Shown here: piece after piece, positions 7,685-14,284 of the stretch | Numbering within the stretch: position 1 is the stretch's first letter | Layout: each line of letters begins with the position of its first letter | NCBI GenBank assembly: GCA_013375455.1 | Contig: JABXJT010000076.1 | Coordinates: forward strand, 1-23,262 | Source: Candidatus Helarchaeota archaeon | GTDB lineage: Archaea; Asgardarchaeota; Lokiarchaeia; Helarchaeales; HEL-GB-A | Direction of reading: 5' to 3' | Length of the DNA: 23,262 nt | Translations under genes and position numbers: made by a program | The notes under the pieces: generated by a model | Database searches by the model: none | Seen by the model: only the letters and a program-made list of their open reading frames with translations | What the model was told of the DNA's origin: nothing

Positions 7685-8956
7685 ATGAGAAAAGAACATT
7701 CCTTTAATATCATAATTTTATTGGTCTTTTTCTCATCAGCCTTAATCGGCACTTTATTACCTATGGCACAAGACTTAGAGGCTAACCCACTAATAAACGT
7801 AACTCAAGCCCAAGTAGAACTCATTTCCTCCCTCTTCTTAATAGTTGGTGCTTGTTGCTCACTAATTTGGGCGATTTTAGCTACTAGGTTTTCCCGCAAA
7901 AAATTGTTATTGATTGCAACCTTAGAATGGTCTATTTGCGCTTCGTTAACAGTTTTAGCAACGGACTTTCTCTCTCTACTTACTTTCCAACTTCTCACTG
8001 CAATTGGGTTTGGTGCAGTTATCCCCATAACCTTCTCTTTAATTGTTGATCTTAAAAAACCTGAAGAGAGGGGTTTTGCTTTTGGTTGGAAAGAAACAAA
8101 TTATGTGCTAGGTATTGGATTTGCTCAAATTCTTTCTGGTTTTTTAATCGAACATTATCCATGGTATGTGCCCTTCATCGTGATTTCAATAGGCGGTTTC
8201 GCTTGCGCATTTTTATTGTTCCCGATGACACCACCTGAAAGAGGCGAAATGGATACTATGACTGGAAGCTCCGATATAAGCGGCACTTGGATAAGGCGAG
8301 AAGATTTTAAGGAAATAGCTAAAAAGAAATCTAATCTCTTAATATTACTTTTTACTTTTGCGTTGTTTATTGGACTTGGTGCCATTTCTATCAATTTATC
8401 ACTAATGTTAAGCAGCTCTACCGATCATGGCTTTGATATTAGCACAGCAACCATTTTTCTCATAATTATTTATATCGGCCAAATACCCAGTGGAGCCCTG
8501 CTCGGAAAGTTAAGTGATAGAAGATATGAAAGCGATGATAATGCTCGAATTAAAGTTGTTATAATGTGTCTTATGATTGGGGCCAGTCTCTATATTGTTG
8601 GTTTTTCAATGGCTTTTACTTTTTTAGCACCACCAATTATTATTGTATTATTTCTTATTGTTACATCAGTGGGTGCTTTCTTTTTTGGCGGTATTGATCC
8701 GCTCCTTCAAGCAACCTTAGGTGAAATCAATACTTCTAAAACTCGATCGACAATTTATTCACTTAACTATCTGACTTATACATTTGGTAGGAGCATAAGC
8801 CTTTTAATTTTAATGGGATTCTTCACAGGTTTTGGATTTTTTAGAGCTGGATTTATTATCTTATCTATTGTATGCTTATGTTGTATACTGTTTTTGATTC
8901 CGCTATTAAAAACCTTACCGCGAGAATCTCCCAGAAAAAAATTTTCACCGATTTAG
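7685..8956 (+). CDS. Major facilitator superfamily transporter
   Basis: 423 residues, with about twelve hydrophobic spans in two halves separated by a polar central loop (about 180-215, ERGEMDTM onward). The loop after the second span, ATRFSRKKLLL, corresponds to MFS motif A, and KLSDRRYESDDNARIK to its counterpart in the second half. KKPEERGFAFGW resembles the loop found in spinster-like and organic-acid members. Substrate and direction are not evident. It starts 13 bp after the CoA-transferase stop, so the two are surely co-transcribed; import or exchange of the carboxylate handled by the CoA-transferase is inferred from that. Confidence 0.88.
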   Translation: MRKEHSFNIIILLVFFSSALIGTLLPMAQDLEANPLINVTQAQVELISSLFLIVGACCSLIWAILATRFSRKKLLLIATLEWSICASLTVLATDFLSLLTFQLLTAIGFGAVIPITFSLIVDLKKPEERGFAFGWKETNYVLGIGFAQILSGFLIEHYPWYVPFIVISIGGFACAFLLFPMTPPERGEMDTMTGSSDISGTWIRREDFKEIAKKKSNLLILLFTFALFIGLGAISINLSLMLSSSTDHGFDISTATIFLIIIYIGQIPSGALLGKLSDRRYESDDNARIKVVIMCLMIGASLYIVGFSMAFTFLAPPIIIVLFLIVTSVGAFFFGGIDPLLQATLGEINTSKTRSTIYSLNYLTYTFGRSISLLILMGFFTGFGFFRAGFIILSIVCLCCILFLIPLLKTLPRESPRKKFSPI

Positions 8957-9017
8957 GTAATAAATATACAAAACTTGAGATAACAAAATAAAAACTCGAA
9001 TAACTTGGGATTAGACA

Positions 9018-9719
9018 ATGAAGATACGAGATGATCGTTGCATAGGATGTGGGCAATGTGTCACTGTATGTCCCGTCCAAGCAATTAGTATAGTTGATGA
9101 AAAAGCCGTCATAAATATGGATCTTTGTGTTGAATGCTCCACGTGCCAGAGATCTGCGGATTGTCCAGTCAACGCAATTAAATTTAAACGCTTAAAATGG
9201 CCGCGATTAATCCGAAACCCCTTTAGTGATGTAATTGCCACCCATAAATTGACCGGGATTCCTGGGCGGGGCACAGAAGAAATGAAGACCAATGACGTTA
9301 CCAATCGATTCGGTTTGAATGAAATTGGCCTCTCGATTGAAGTTGGGCGCCCTGGAGTAGGGACCCGATTAAAAAATGTAGAGCTATTTACGACTGAATT
9401 GTCCAAAATTGGCGTGGATTATGAACCGAATAGCCCAGTTACCGCCCTTTTCGTTGATGATCAAGGCCACATCAAGGAGGAAATAAAGGACGAAAAGGTT
9501 CTTTCTGCCATAATAGAGTTTAAAGTGACAATAGAGAAGGCACCTCTCGTTTTACAAGTGATCAAAGAGGTGGAAAAGAAAGTCGATACGGTTTTCTCTG
9601 TTGGGGTTGTATCACGCGTGATGGAGGATGGGCGAATTCCTGCAATGGACTTGTTAACTCAAAACGGAATCTCGGTAAGACCCAATGCAAAAGTAAACGT
9701 GGGCTTAGGGCGGAGGTGA
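9018..9719 (+). CDS. Ferredoxin domain fused to an uncharacterised conserved domain
   Basis: 233 residues. The first 55 form a 2[4Fe-4S] ferredoxin: C8, C11, C14, C18P is canonical, while C37, C40, C43, C49P has a two-residue longer last gap (C-x2-C-x2-C-x5-C). The remaining ~175 residues form a separate domain rich in Gly and charged residues (GIPGRGTEEMKTNDVT, IEVGRPGVGTRLKNVE, DEKVLSAIIEF, PNAKVNVGLGRR). I cannot assign it to a named family. The regular motif spacing suggests a folded enzyme or electron-transfer partner domain. The gene's last bases (9712-9718) are the Shine-Dalgarno sequence of the next gene, so the two are tightly coupled and probably work in one complex. Confidence 0.8.
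   Translation: MKIRDDRCIGCGQCVTVCPVQAISIVDEKAVINMDLCVECSTCQRSADCPVNAIKFKRLKWPRLIRNPFSDVIATHKLTGIPGRGTEEMKTNDVTNRFGLNEIGLSIEVGRPGVGTRLKNVELFTTELSKIGVDYEPNSPVTALFVDDQGHIKEEIKDEKVLSAIIEFKVTIEKAPLVLQVIKEVEKKVDTVFSVGVVSRVMEDGRIPAMDLLTQNGISVRPNAKVNVGLGRR
9712..9718 (+). promoter_or_regulatory. Strong ribosome-binding site setting a TTG start
   Basis: GGAGGTG overlaps the upstream stop codon and lies 8 nt before TTG 9727. No ATG or GTG is equally well placed, so this site decides the start of the next gene. Confidence 0.75.
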
Positions 9720-9726
9720 AAAGCGT

Positions 9727-10323
9727 TTGACCCATTCTCTGCACCGAAAAGGAACGAAAGAAGACTTAAAGTCCGATTACGTGATCCTCGCTATGCGGGC
9801 AGCTGGGATACATGATACAACTCCCGAAGTAAAAGAAAGAGCGAGGCAAAAGCTCTTACGTATTGGTGAAATAATGGGCCAACATAAACCTACAAACATT
9901 ATGATGGACCGCCTCCAACGATTTTCCCCTGCTATTACAGCCTCCTTTGACAACATTAAACCCGTGAAACAAGTTTTACAGGTCCTTAAACAAGAAGTTT
10001 TGGGTATTTCTATCGTAGTAAGCGGATTAATATCTGAAATTCAAAAAGCAGTTAAAGACGTGGGTCTTCAAATGCATACCGTTCATCTCTCCTTGGGAGT
10101 TTTTGGGAAAAAAGAGTTGCTACCGTCTGAGAAAATTCTGGAACTCACGACAATGTGTGGACACCACTGTGTCTCCCCTCAATCAGTCACTCACTACGTG
10201 GAGCAGATTAAAAAGAATAAAATCAATATTGACGCCGCTGCACAAGAGTTAGCGAAACCCTGTGTCTGTGGTATCGTAAATCCCACGAGAGTTCGCCAAA
10301 TTCTAAGCGAATTGCTTGCGTGA
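9727..10323 (+). CDS. Unrecognised protein with CGHHC and CVC metal-binding-type motifs
   Basis: 198 residues from a TTG start fixed by the GGAGGTG site 8 nt upstream. The N-terminal half is helical and basic. The middle (GISIVVSGLISEIQKAVKDVG, then MHTVHLSLGVFG) looks like an alpha/beta fold. Near the C-terminus are CGHHC (144-148) and KPCVCGIVNPTR (C179, C181), separated by about 30 residues. Four Cys in two pairs could bind an Fe-S cluster or zinc. I do not recognise the family. As the last gene of the block, coupled to the ferredoxin-fusion gene, it is likely a subunit or maturation partner in the same system. No membrane segment or signal peptide. Confidence 0.78.
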   Translation: MTHSLHRKGTKEDLKSDYVILAMRAAGIHDTTPEVKERARQKLLRIGEIMGQHKPTNIMMDRLQRFSPAITASFDNIKPVKQVLQVLKQEVLGISIVVSGLISEIQKAVKDVGLQMHTVHLSLGVFGKKELLPSEKILELTTMCGHHCVSPQSVTHYVEQIKKNKINIDAAAQELAKPCVCGIVNPTRVRQILSELLA

Positions 10324-10337
10324 GTGCCCTCCAAAAT

Positions 10338-10346
10338 ACTTATAGT
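10338..10346 (+). promoter_or_regulatory. Candidate TATA box for the AbrB-like gene
   Basis: ACTTATAGT centred near 10342 would start transcription near 10368, just before the GAGGT ribosome-binding site (10371-10375) and TTG 10383. This geometry suggests the small gene has its own short-leader promoter and is not only read through from the redox block. Confidence 0.4.
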
Positions 10347-10382
10347 CCTAATGAATCTCTATAAAAATTAGAGGTTTTAACT

Positions 10383-10625
10383 TTGAAAGTAAAAGGGCTC
10401 AAGATCGTAAATCCAAAAAATTGGAAAAAATTAGAATATAAAGGAGATTTTGATGATAACGGAAATACAACAATTCCCAAAGACACCTTAAATGAATTAG
10501 GCTTGAATTTCCGCGATTCCGTGATATTTGAGTACAAGGGAAAAAAAGTAAACACCAATGTCGGCCAAAATGGGAAAATCGGACTTACCCGACCTGAAAT
10601 AAATAAGTTAGGCTACACGAAATGA
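10383..10625 (+). CDS. Small AbrB/SpoVT-like DNA-binding protein (probable)
   Basis: 80 residues from TTG 10383, supported by GAGGT 7 nt upstream. The centre, FDDNGNTTIPKDTLNELGLNF, resembles the swapped-hairpin AbrB/SpoVT/MazE fold (typical pattern GRITIPKEVREKLGL), followed by a short beta-rich stretch (DSVIFEYKGKKV). Such proteins dimerise and act as transition-state regulators or antitoxins. There is no adjacent toxin-like gene. The C-terminal GKIGLTRPEINKLGY is not typical of the family. Stand-alone regulator is the most likely reading; the family call is only moderately sure. Confidence 0.6.
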   Translation: MKVKGLKIVNPKNWKKLEYKGDFDDNGNTTIPKDTLNELGLNFRDSVIFEYKGKKVNTNVGQNGKIGLTRPEINKLGYTK

Positions 10626-10641
10626 GGAAGATTTACTTTAG

Positions 10642-10689
10642 ATGAAAATCAATTTTCGAGAAGCCAAAAGCGTTATAACAGATACTTAA
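10642..10689 (+). pseudogene. Truncated 15-codon copy of the radical SAM gene's 5' end
   Basis: ATG 10642 opens a 15-residue reading frame (MKINFREAKSVITDT, stop TAA 10687-10689). Its first 13 residues match the start of the downstream radical SAM gene (MKIEFREAKSVIT) with one change; the DNA agrees at 34 of 39 positions. After that the sequences are unrelated. It is a duplicated start stranded about 460 bp upstream of the intact gene, either the left scar of an insertion or the last remnant of a paralogue. Confidence 0.7.
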
Positions 10690-10694
10690 TTTAC

Positions 10695-10856
10695 TTAAAT
10701 CCCTCTCCTTACGGGGAGATTGGTCTCTTCTATGTGCCGAATGATATCAGCATCAACCACTCTTAGGGTCAAGTTGAATAATTTTACATCGTTTACACGG
10801 TAATCGGGACGTGTGAAATCCCGCTTCAAGCCTTTCTGGTGGTCTGACTCATTCAT
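10695..10856 (-). CDS. Small 53-residue protein, probably leaderless
   Basis: ATG 10856 to TAA 10695 is open for 53 residues: an N-terminal polar, basic part (MNESDHQKGLKRDFTRPDYR) and a more structured part (VNDVKLFNLTLRVVDADIIRHIEET). No homologue is recognised. The main evidence is a near-consensus TATA box (GCTTATATAAAA on the minus strand) centred 27 nt before the ATG, exactly where an archaeal leaderless gene would have it. It lies in a patch containing two gene fragments, so it may itself be a decayed piece of something longer. Confidence 0.45.
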   Translation of the reverse strand: MNESDHQKGLKRDFTRPDYRVNDVKLFNLTLRVVDADIIRHIEETNLPVRRGI

Positions 10857-10877
10857 AACTTTGTTTTTCTTTTGAAT

Positions 10878-10888
10878 TTTTATATAAG
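10878..10888 (-). promoter_or_regulatory. Archaeal TATA box for the 53-residue ORF
   Basis: The minus strand reads CTTATATAAAA here, close to the archaeal TTTATATA consensus. Its centre lies about 27 nt from ATG 10856, which predicts transcription starting at or next to the start codon. Confidence 0.5.
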
Positions 10889-10914
10889 CATCACAATAGG
10901 GCTGTTTCCAGTAA

Positions 10915-11094
10915 ACCTGTAATTACCCCTCTAAAGTTGAAAAATTAGTTTATATGAAATATTTTATTACGGAATCCCCGGTAATCATTACTTACGATCT
11001 AACAGAAAAAGGAAAAGATCTTAGTGCGATTCTCGGTGCAATGGCAGAGTGGAGCAAGAAATGGAATATGGTATCAAAATCGCCCGGAAGCTAA
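10915..11094 (+). pseudogene. C-terminal fragment of an HxlR-type transcriptional regulator
   Basis: An open stretch ends at TAA 11092; its only ATG (10954) gives 46 residues. IITYDLTEKGKDLSAILGAMAEWSKKW matches the end of HxlR-family winged-helix regulators (typically VEYSLTEKGKSL, then LxxLCEWGKKH). The recognition helix and everything before it are missing, with an in-frame stop just upstream of 10915, so this cannot be a full regulator. HxlR proteins sense redox or electrophiles through a N-terminal Cys, which is lost here. It ends 6 bp before the radical SAM gene. Confidence 0.6.
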
Positions 11095-11100
11095 AAGACG

Positions 11101-11916
11101 ATGAAAATTGAGTTTCGAGAAGCGAAAAGCGTTATTACAAAAAGTAATATTCCAAGCATAGATTATGTAATAAACCCTTACATTGGGTGCTCACATGGCT
11201 GCAAATATTGCTACGCGGAATTTATGATACGATTCACTGGGCATAAGGGCGAGAAATGGGGACAATTTTTAGATATTAAGGTATTTAATGAAAGCAAAAT
11301 CAAACCTCAGAGGTATAATGGGAAAAGAATTCTGCTAAGCTCCGTGACAGATCCATACCTTCCCTTAGAATCAAAATACCAAAATACGCGAAAAATTTTG
11401 GAGAAATTGGTAGGTACCAAAGCGGAGATTACCATTCTCTCTAAATCAAAGTTAATGGAACGAGATATTGATCTATTCCAACAATTTGAAAATCTCCGTG
11501 TCGGAATCTCTATCAGCACTTTAGACCCTGAGTTCGCCCGCGTCATCGAGCCAGGGGCATCCAAACCCGATAAAAGATTGGATGTTGTCAAAAAAATGCA
11601 TGAAAATAATCTCAAGACCTATATCTTTATCTCACCTTTCTTTCCCGGAATAACTGATTTTCGCGCAATCATTGAGCAGACAAGGGATTTTACGGATCAT
11701 TACATGTTTGAGAACCTGAATTTTCGCCCACATAACATTCCCCGCATCATGGGAATAATTAAAACCCAATTTCCGCGATTAATATCCCTATATCAGGAAA
11801 TAAGGCGAAATCACACGAGGTGGGATTTAATAGAAGATGAAATTAGGAATTATTGCAAGAAAGAGCATCTTAATTTTAAAATTGAATTTCATCATGGTGG
11901 ATTTTCAAAATCTTAA
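11101..11916 (+). CDS. SplB-like radical SAM protein
   Basis: 271 residues. NPYIGCSHGCKYCYAEF contains the radical SAM motif C-x3-C-x2-C (C30, C34, C37), which binds the [4Fe-4S] cluster that cleaves S-adenosylmethionine. ILLSSVTDPYLPLE and LVGTKAEITILSKSKLMERD, followed by GISISTLD and the ISPFFPGITD strand, are typical of the COG1533 group related to spore photoproduct lyase. That group is broad and mostly uncharacterised; length and motifs match the generic archaeal members, so a DNA-repair role should not be assumed. Its stop shares TTAA with the stop of the converging gene. A truncated copy of its first 13 codons lies upstream. Confidence 0.85.
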   Translation: MKIEFREAKSVITKSNIPSIDYVINPYIGCSHGCKYCYAEFMIRFTGHKGEKWGQFLDIKVFNESKIKPQRYNGKRILLSSVTDPYLPLESKYQNTRKILEKLVGTKAEITILSKSKLMERDIDLFQQFENLRVGISISTLDPEFARVIEPGASKPDKRLDVVKKMHENNLKTYIFISPFFPGITDFRAIIEQTRDFTDHYMFENLNFRPHNIPRIMGIIKTQFPRLISLYQEIRRNHTRWDLIEDEIRNYCKKEHLNFKIEFHHGGFSKS

Positions 11917-12452
11917 AAATCCTTGATTATTTGTTTGTAAATTTCGTATAACTTATTCTGTTGAAACTTGTTATTATCTAGCAAATCGAAAAATTCAGAT
12001 TCAGACAAGCGCTGGTGTGTTCTTTCATTGAGTTGCGCGAGGTATTTCGTCTTATCTATAACGAAGGTTTCGGGTCCTAATTCGAAATAAAACAATTTCT
12101 TAATTCGAGGATCCTTCAATAAAGGCGGAAAGAGAGCTTTGAAACCGATAACATCAGGGACACTATGGGAGAATAATATGACGCCAGCATTCTGCCCCTT
12201 TTTTTCTTGGAATATTTTATAGATCGCAGAACATAACGCGCACTCACGTTGGGTCTTTCCAAGTTCCTTCGGATCGAACAATGGAAGTCGTTCTGTCTCA
12301 GCCCAACTAAGATGAAGTGATTCTGCCTTTGATCTCGGTTCCAATGTTTGAAGGAAGTTAGATTGCGTCTCTTTGGCAAGTCGTTCCTTGTATTTGGGTT
12401 TCCACGTCCCTTGTGCAAAAATTAACAAACAGAAATGACCATAATCGAACAA
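11913..12452 (-). CDS. Unrecognised 179-residue protein with a CxxC pair
   Basis: 179 residues from TTG 12452, preceded by AGGGGA about 10 nt upstream. It has a C71-x2-C74 pair (ECALCSAI), a hydrophobic strand plus HSVPDVIGFKALFPPLL, and a helical, charged C-terminus. No family is recognised. It lies 21 bp downstream of the ATC-hydrolase-like gene and in the same reading frame, with just one TAA plus seven sense codons between them. The pair may be an operon or a split fusion. It converges with the radical SAM gene, overlapping by 4 bp so that both TAA stops share one TTAA. Confidence 0.7.
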   Translation of the reverse strand: MFDYGHFCLLIFAQGTWKPKYKERLAKETQSNFLQTLEPRSKAESLHLSWAETERLPLFDPKELGKTQRECALCSAIYKIFQEKKGQNAGVILFSHSVPDVIGFKALFPPLLKDPRIKKLFYFELGPETFVIDKTKYLAQLNERTHQRLSESEFFDLLDNNKFQQNKLYEIYKQIIKDF

Positions 12453-12473
12453 CGCGTCATTTTCCCCTGAATA

Positions 12474-13145
12474 TTATTTGTCCCTTTTCTGTTTCTTCTT
12501 CCAGCGTTTCAAGGCGCGTTTTTCAAGAAGTTCGGAGTAGAGTTTCCATTTCTCGGGTGCGTTGGGTTGTCTTTTATTTATTTGAAATCTACAAGTTTTG
12601 GCTCCAGCAGGGATGGTACTTAAAAATTCAACGTCATAAATGGCGCTAGGATGCATTTCTCTTACTCGATCCAGAATGCCTTGAACCAGATATCGTTGGA
12701 TGCGACAATCAAATGCCTTATACACATCTTCAAGGGGACACCAAAGAATGTCGAATTCACATTTCTCCTCGCTTAAGATCCGAGGGTCCTCAACAGAAGT
12801 CCAAGAGACGGTGTTAACTTGCGTGGCTACAAAACTAATTAATTCGATTTCTGAAATATCTGGGGGTCTCTCAAGTCCGCCGAACATTTGTTCACCCATA
12901 TCACGGCCCACCTTAACTAAGGCTTCATTACAAACTTTCTGCCCCTCCGGTCCAAAATTCTCTTCAACATCTTCTAACATTTGAAGCAGACTTTTTGCCA
13001 TGAATATACTAAACTGAAACATTGTGACAGGGTCAAAATCAGATCGTGTTAGCACTTCTCTTCTAAAACGCTCTGTAGCTTCTTTATAAGGCTCTTTAAA
13101 TTTTATTTTCTTCCAATTCGCTTCTTTTCGCGTGCCGCCTTTCAT
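12474..13145 (-). CDS. L-2-amino-thiazoline-4-carboxylate hydrolase-like protein
   Basis: 223 residues. The C-terminal half resembles the ATC_hydrolase family, named for L-2-amino-thiazoline-4-carboxylic acid hydrolase of the bacterial cysteine pathway: CEFDILWCPLEDVYKAF (C129, C136), a helical stretch with C147, then IPAGAKTCRFQI (C185), similar to the family's final GxxxCxF strand. The N-terminal ~100 residues are helical and match the family layout. Most homologues have no tested function, and they are often ligand-binding or redox-like proteins, so the enzyme name is a family label. The C-terminus is very basic (KRWKKKQKRDK). AAGGA precedes the ATG. Confidence 0.6.
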   Translation of the reverse strand: MKGGTRKEANWKKIKFKEPYKEATERFRREVLTRSDFDPVTMFQFSIFMAKSLLQMLEDVEENFGPEGQKVCNEALVKVGRDMGEQMFGGLERPPDISEIELISFVATQVNTVSWTSVEDPRILSEEKCEFDILWCPLEDVYKAFDCRIQRYLVQGILDRVREMHPSAIYDVEFLSTIPAGAKTCRFQINKRQPNAPEKWKLYSELLEKRALKRWKKKQKRDK

Positions 13146-13597
13146 TAATCCTTCGATAATAACACCACCTATCCGAAAATCTCCAAAAATATTTCACAGA
13201 TCATTAAGAGTTAATTCAATTAATTTGTTTTTTTAAACGTCATTAATAATAAAATTACCTCAAATATAAAGGAGAACTCAAAACCCTCCTTAAAAATTTG
13301 GGCAAATGTTTGAGCTAGAATCCTCAATTACGAGTTTTTATGTTAAGACTGTTTGTATTTGAATTTTTTAAGGGCTAAACTCATTATCCTTAAGGAAAAA
13401 TGCAAAATCGAGTTCAGTTTCACTCAAAGTATATTATCGGAGAAAATTGGACACCAAAATCTTTTTAAACCAAATTTATCAAAGAGAAATTAGAAAAACT
13501 TTGAATTTAACTGCAAAGAAAGAATCTATTAGCAAAATCAAAATCGTAAATCAATCATAATGAAATAAACATAAACAAATACAAGGAATTAGTAGAG
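13146..13597. other. 452-bp AT-rich spacer between divergent genes
   Basis: No gene longer than about 25 codons is convincing here. It must hold the divergent promoters of the minus-strand ATC-hydrolase-like gene and the plus-strand glutaminase gene. CTTTTTAAAC (13461-13470) is the best plus-strand TATA candidate. There is a 10-bp perfect palindrome TCCTTAAGGA (13387-13396), and AAGGAG (13269-13274) is complementary to CTCCTT (13286-13291). A 22-codon ORF (13400-13468) follows the palindrome, whose right half could act as its ribosome-binding site; it may be a leader ORF or chance. Confidence 0.5.
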
Positions 13598-14278
13598 ATG
13601 TGCGGGATTGCAGGTATCCTTTCAAAATCTCAATCTAACTCAACAATTCCTAATTTATTATCAATACTTTCAAATCTCATTAATAGGGGTAAAGATGGAA
13701 CAGGGATTGGGTACTTCGATTGCCACCATAAAATGGTGATACGCAAGAAAGAAATAGCCGCCCCTCAATTTTCAGAAAATTATAATGAAAAGAACGTCGA
13801 TTGCAATATTGCAATCGGTCATGTTCGCTTGCCAACGATAGGAGAAATATCAGAATTTAATAGTCACCCTTTATTAGATTGCTCTGGTAATATTGCAGTG
13901 ATCCATAATGGCACGATAAAAAATTATTCCCCCATAAAAAATGAATTAAGTAAAAAGGGCCATAATTTTAGAGGAACTGTCGATTCTGAGGTGTTACCAC
14001 ACTTAATTGAAGAATATTATGATAAAACCAATGATTTTGAAAAAGCCATTCAAAAATCTGTTAAACGAATGGAGGGATATTTCACCTTTTCAGTCATCTC
14101 AAATTATGAGCCAGAGAAAGTCTATCTCTATAGACACCACTTTCCACTCGTCGTTTTGAAGGATGACGATCAGACCTATTTTAGTTCCGAAAGAAAACCG
14201 CTCGCGCAATTATTACAAAAACGTTTTAGGGTAAAACACTTGAAAAAGGATGAATTAGCCATTCTATCTAACGATTAG
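13598..14278 (+). CDS. Stand-alone class II glutamine amidotransferase domain (GlmS-like)
   Basis: 226 residues. The N-terminal Cys2 (MCGIAGI), exposed after Met removal, is the Ntn-hydrolase nucleophile that frees ammonia from glutamine. Also present are GHVRLPT (R77), SHPL, VIHNGTIKNY (Asn104-Gly105 oxyanion site) and GTVDSEVLPHLI (D129), all in GlmS order. GlmS is about 600 residues because two SIS domains follow; here the protein stops where the glutaminase domain ends. No SIS or synthetase gene is adjacent on the same strand. It may hand ammonia to a separate partner, act as a glutaminase, or regulate. Its stop is only 6 bp from the stop of the converging GCS2-like gene. Confidence 0.85.
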   Translation: MCGIAGILSKSQSNSTIPNLLSILSNLINRGKDGTGIGYFDCHHKMVIRKKEIAAPQFSENYNEKNVDCNIAIGHVRLPTIGEISEFNSHPLLDCSGNIAVIHNGTIKNYSPIKNELSKKGHNFRGTVDSEVLPHLIEEYYDKTNDFEKAIQKSVKRMEGYFTFSVISNYEPEKVYLYRHHFPLVVLKDDDQTYFSSERKPLAQLLQKRFRVKHLKKDELAILSND

Positions 14279-14284
14279 TAAATC

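Noticed and set aside
12474..12476. TAA between same-frame genes as a recoded codon
   Set aside because: The downstream gene has its own TTG and SD-like site, and no recoding signal such as a known stem-loop is visible.
13400..13468. 22-codon ORF preceded by TAAGGA
   Set aside because: Too short to judge, lies in AT-rich spacer and has no recognisable peptide; mentioned only as a possible leader ORF.
13598..14278. Frameshifted or broken glmS/purF
   Set aside because: The frame is intact, ends at the normal domain boundary, and no SIS or phosphoribosyltransferase sequence follows in any frame.
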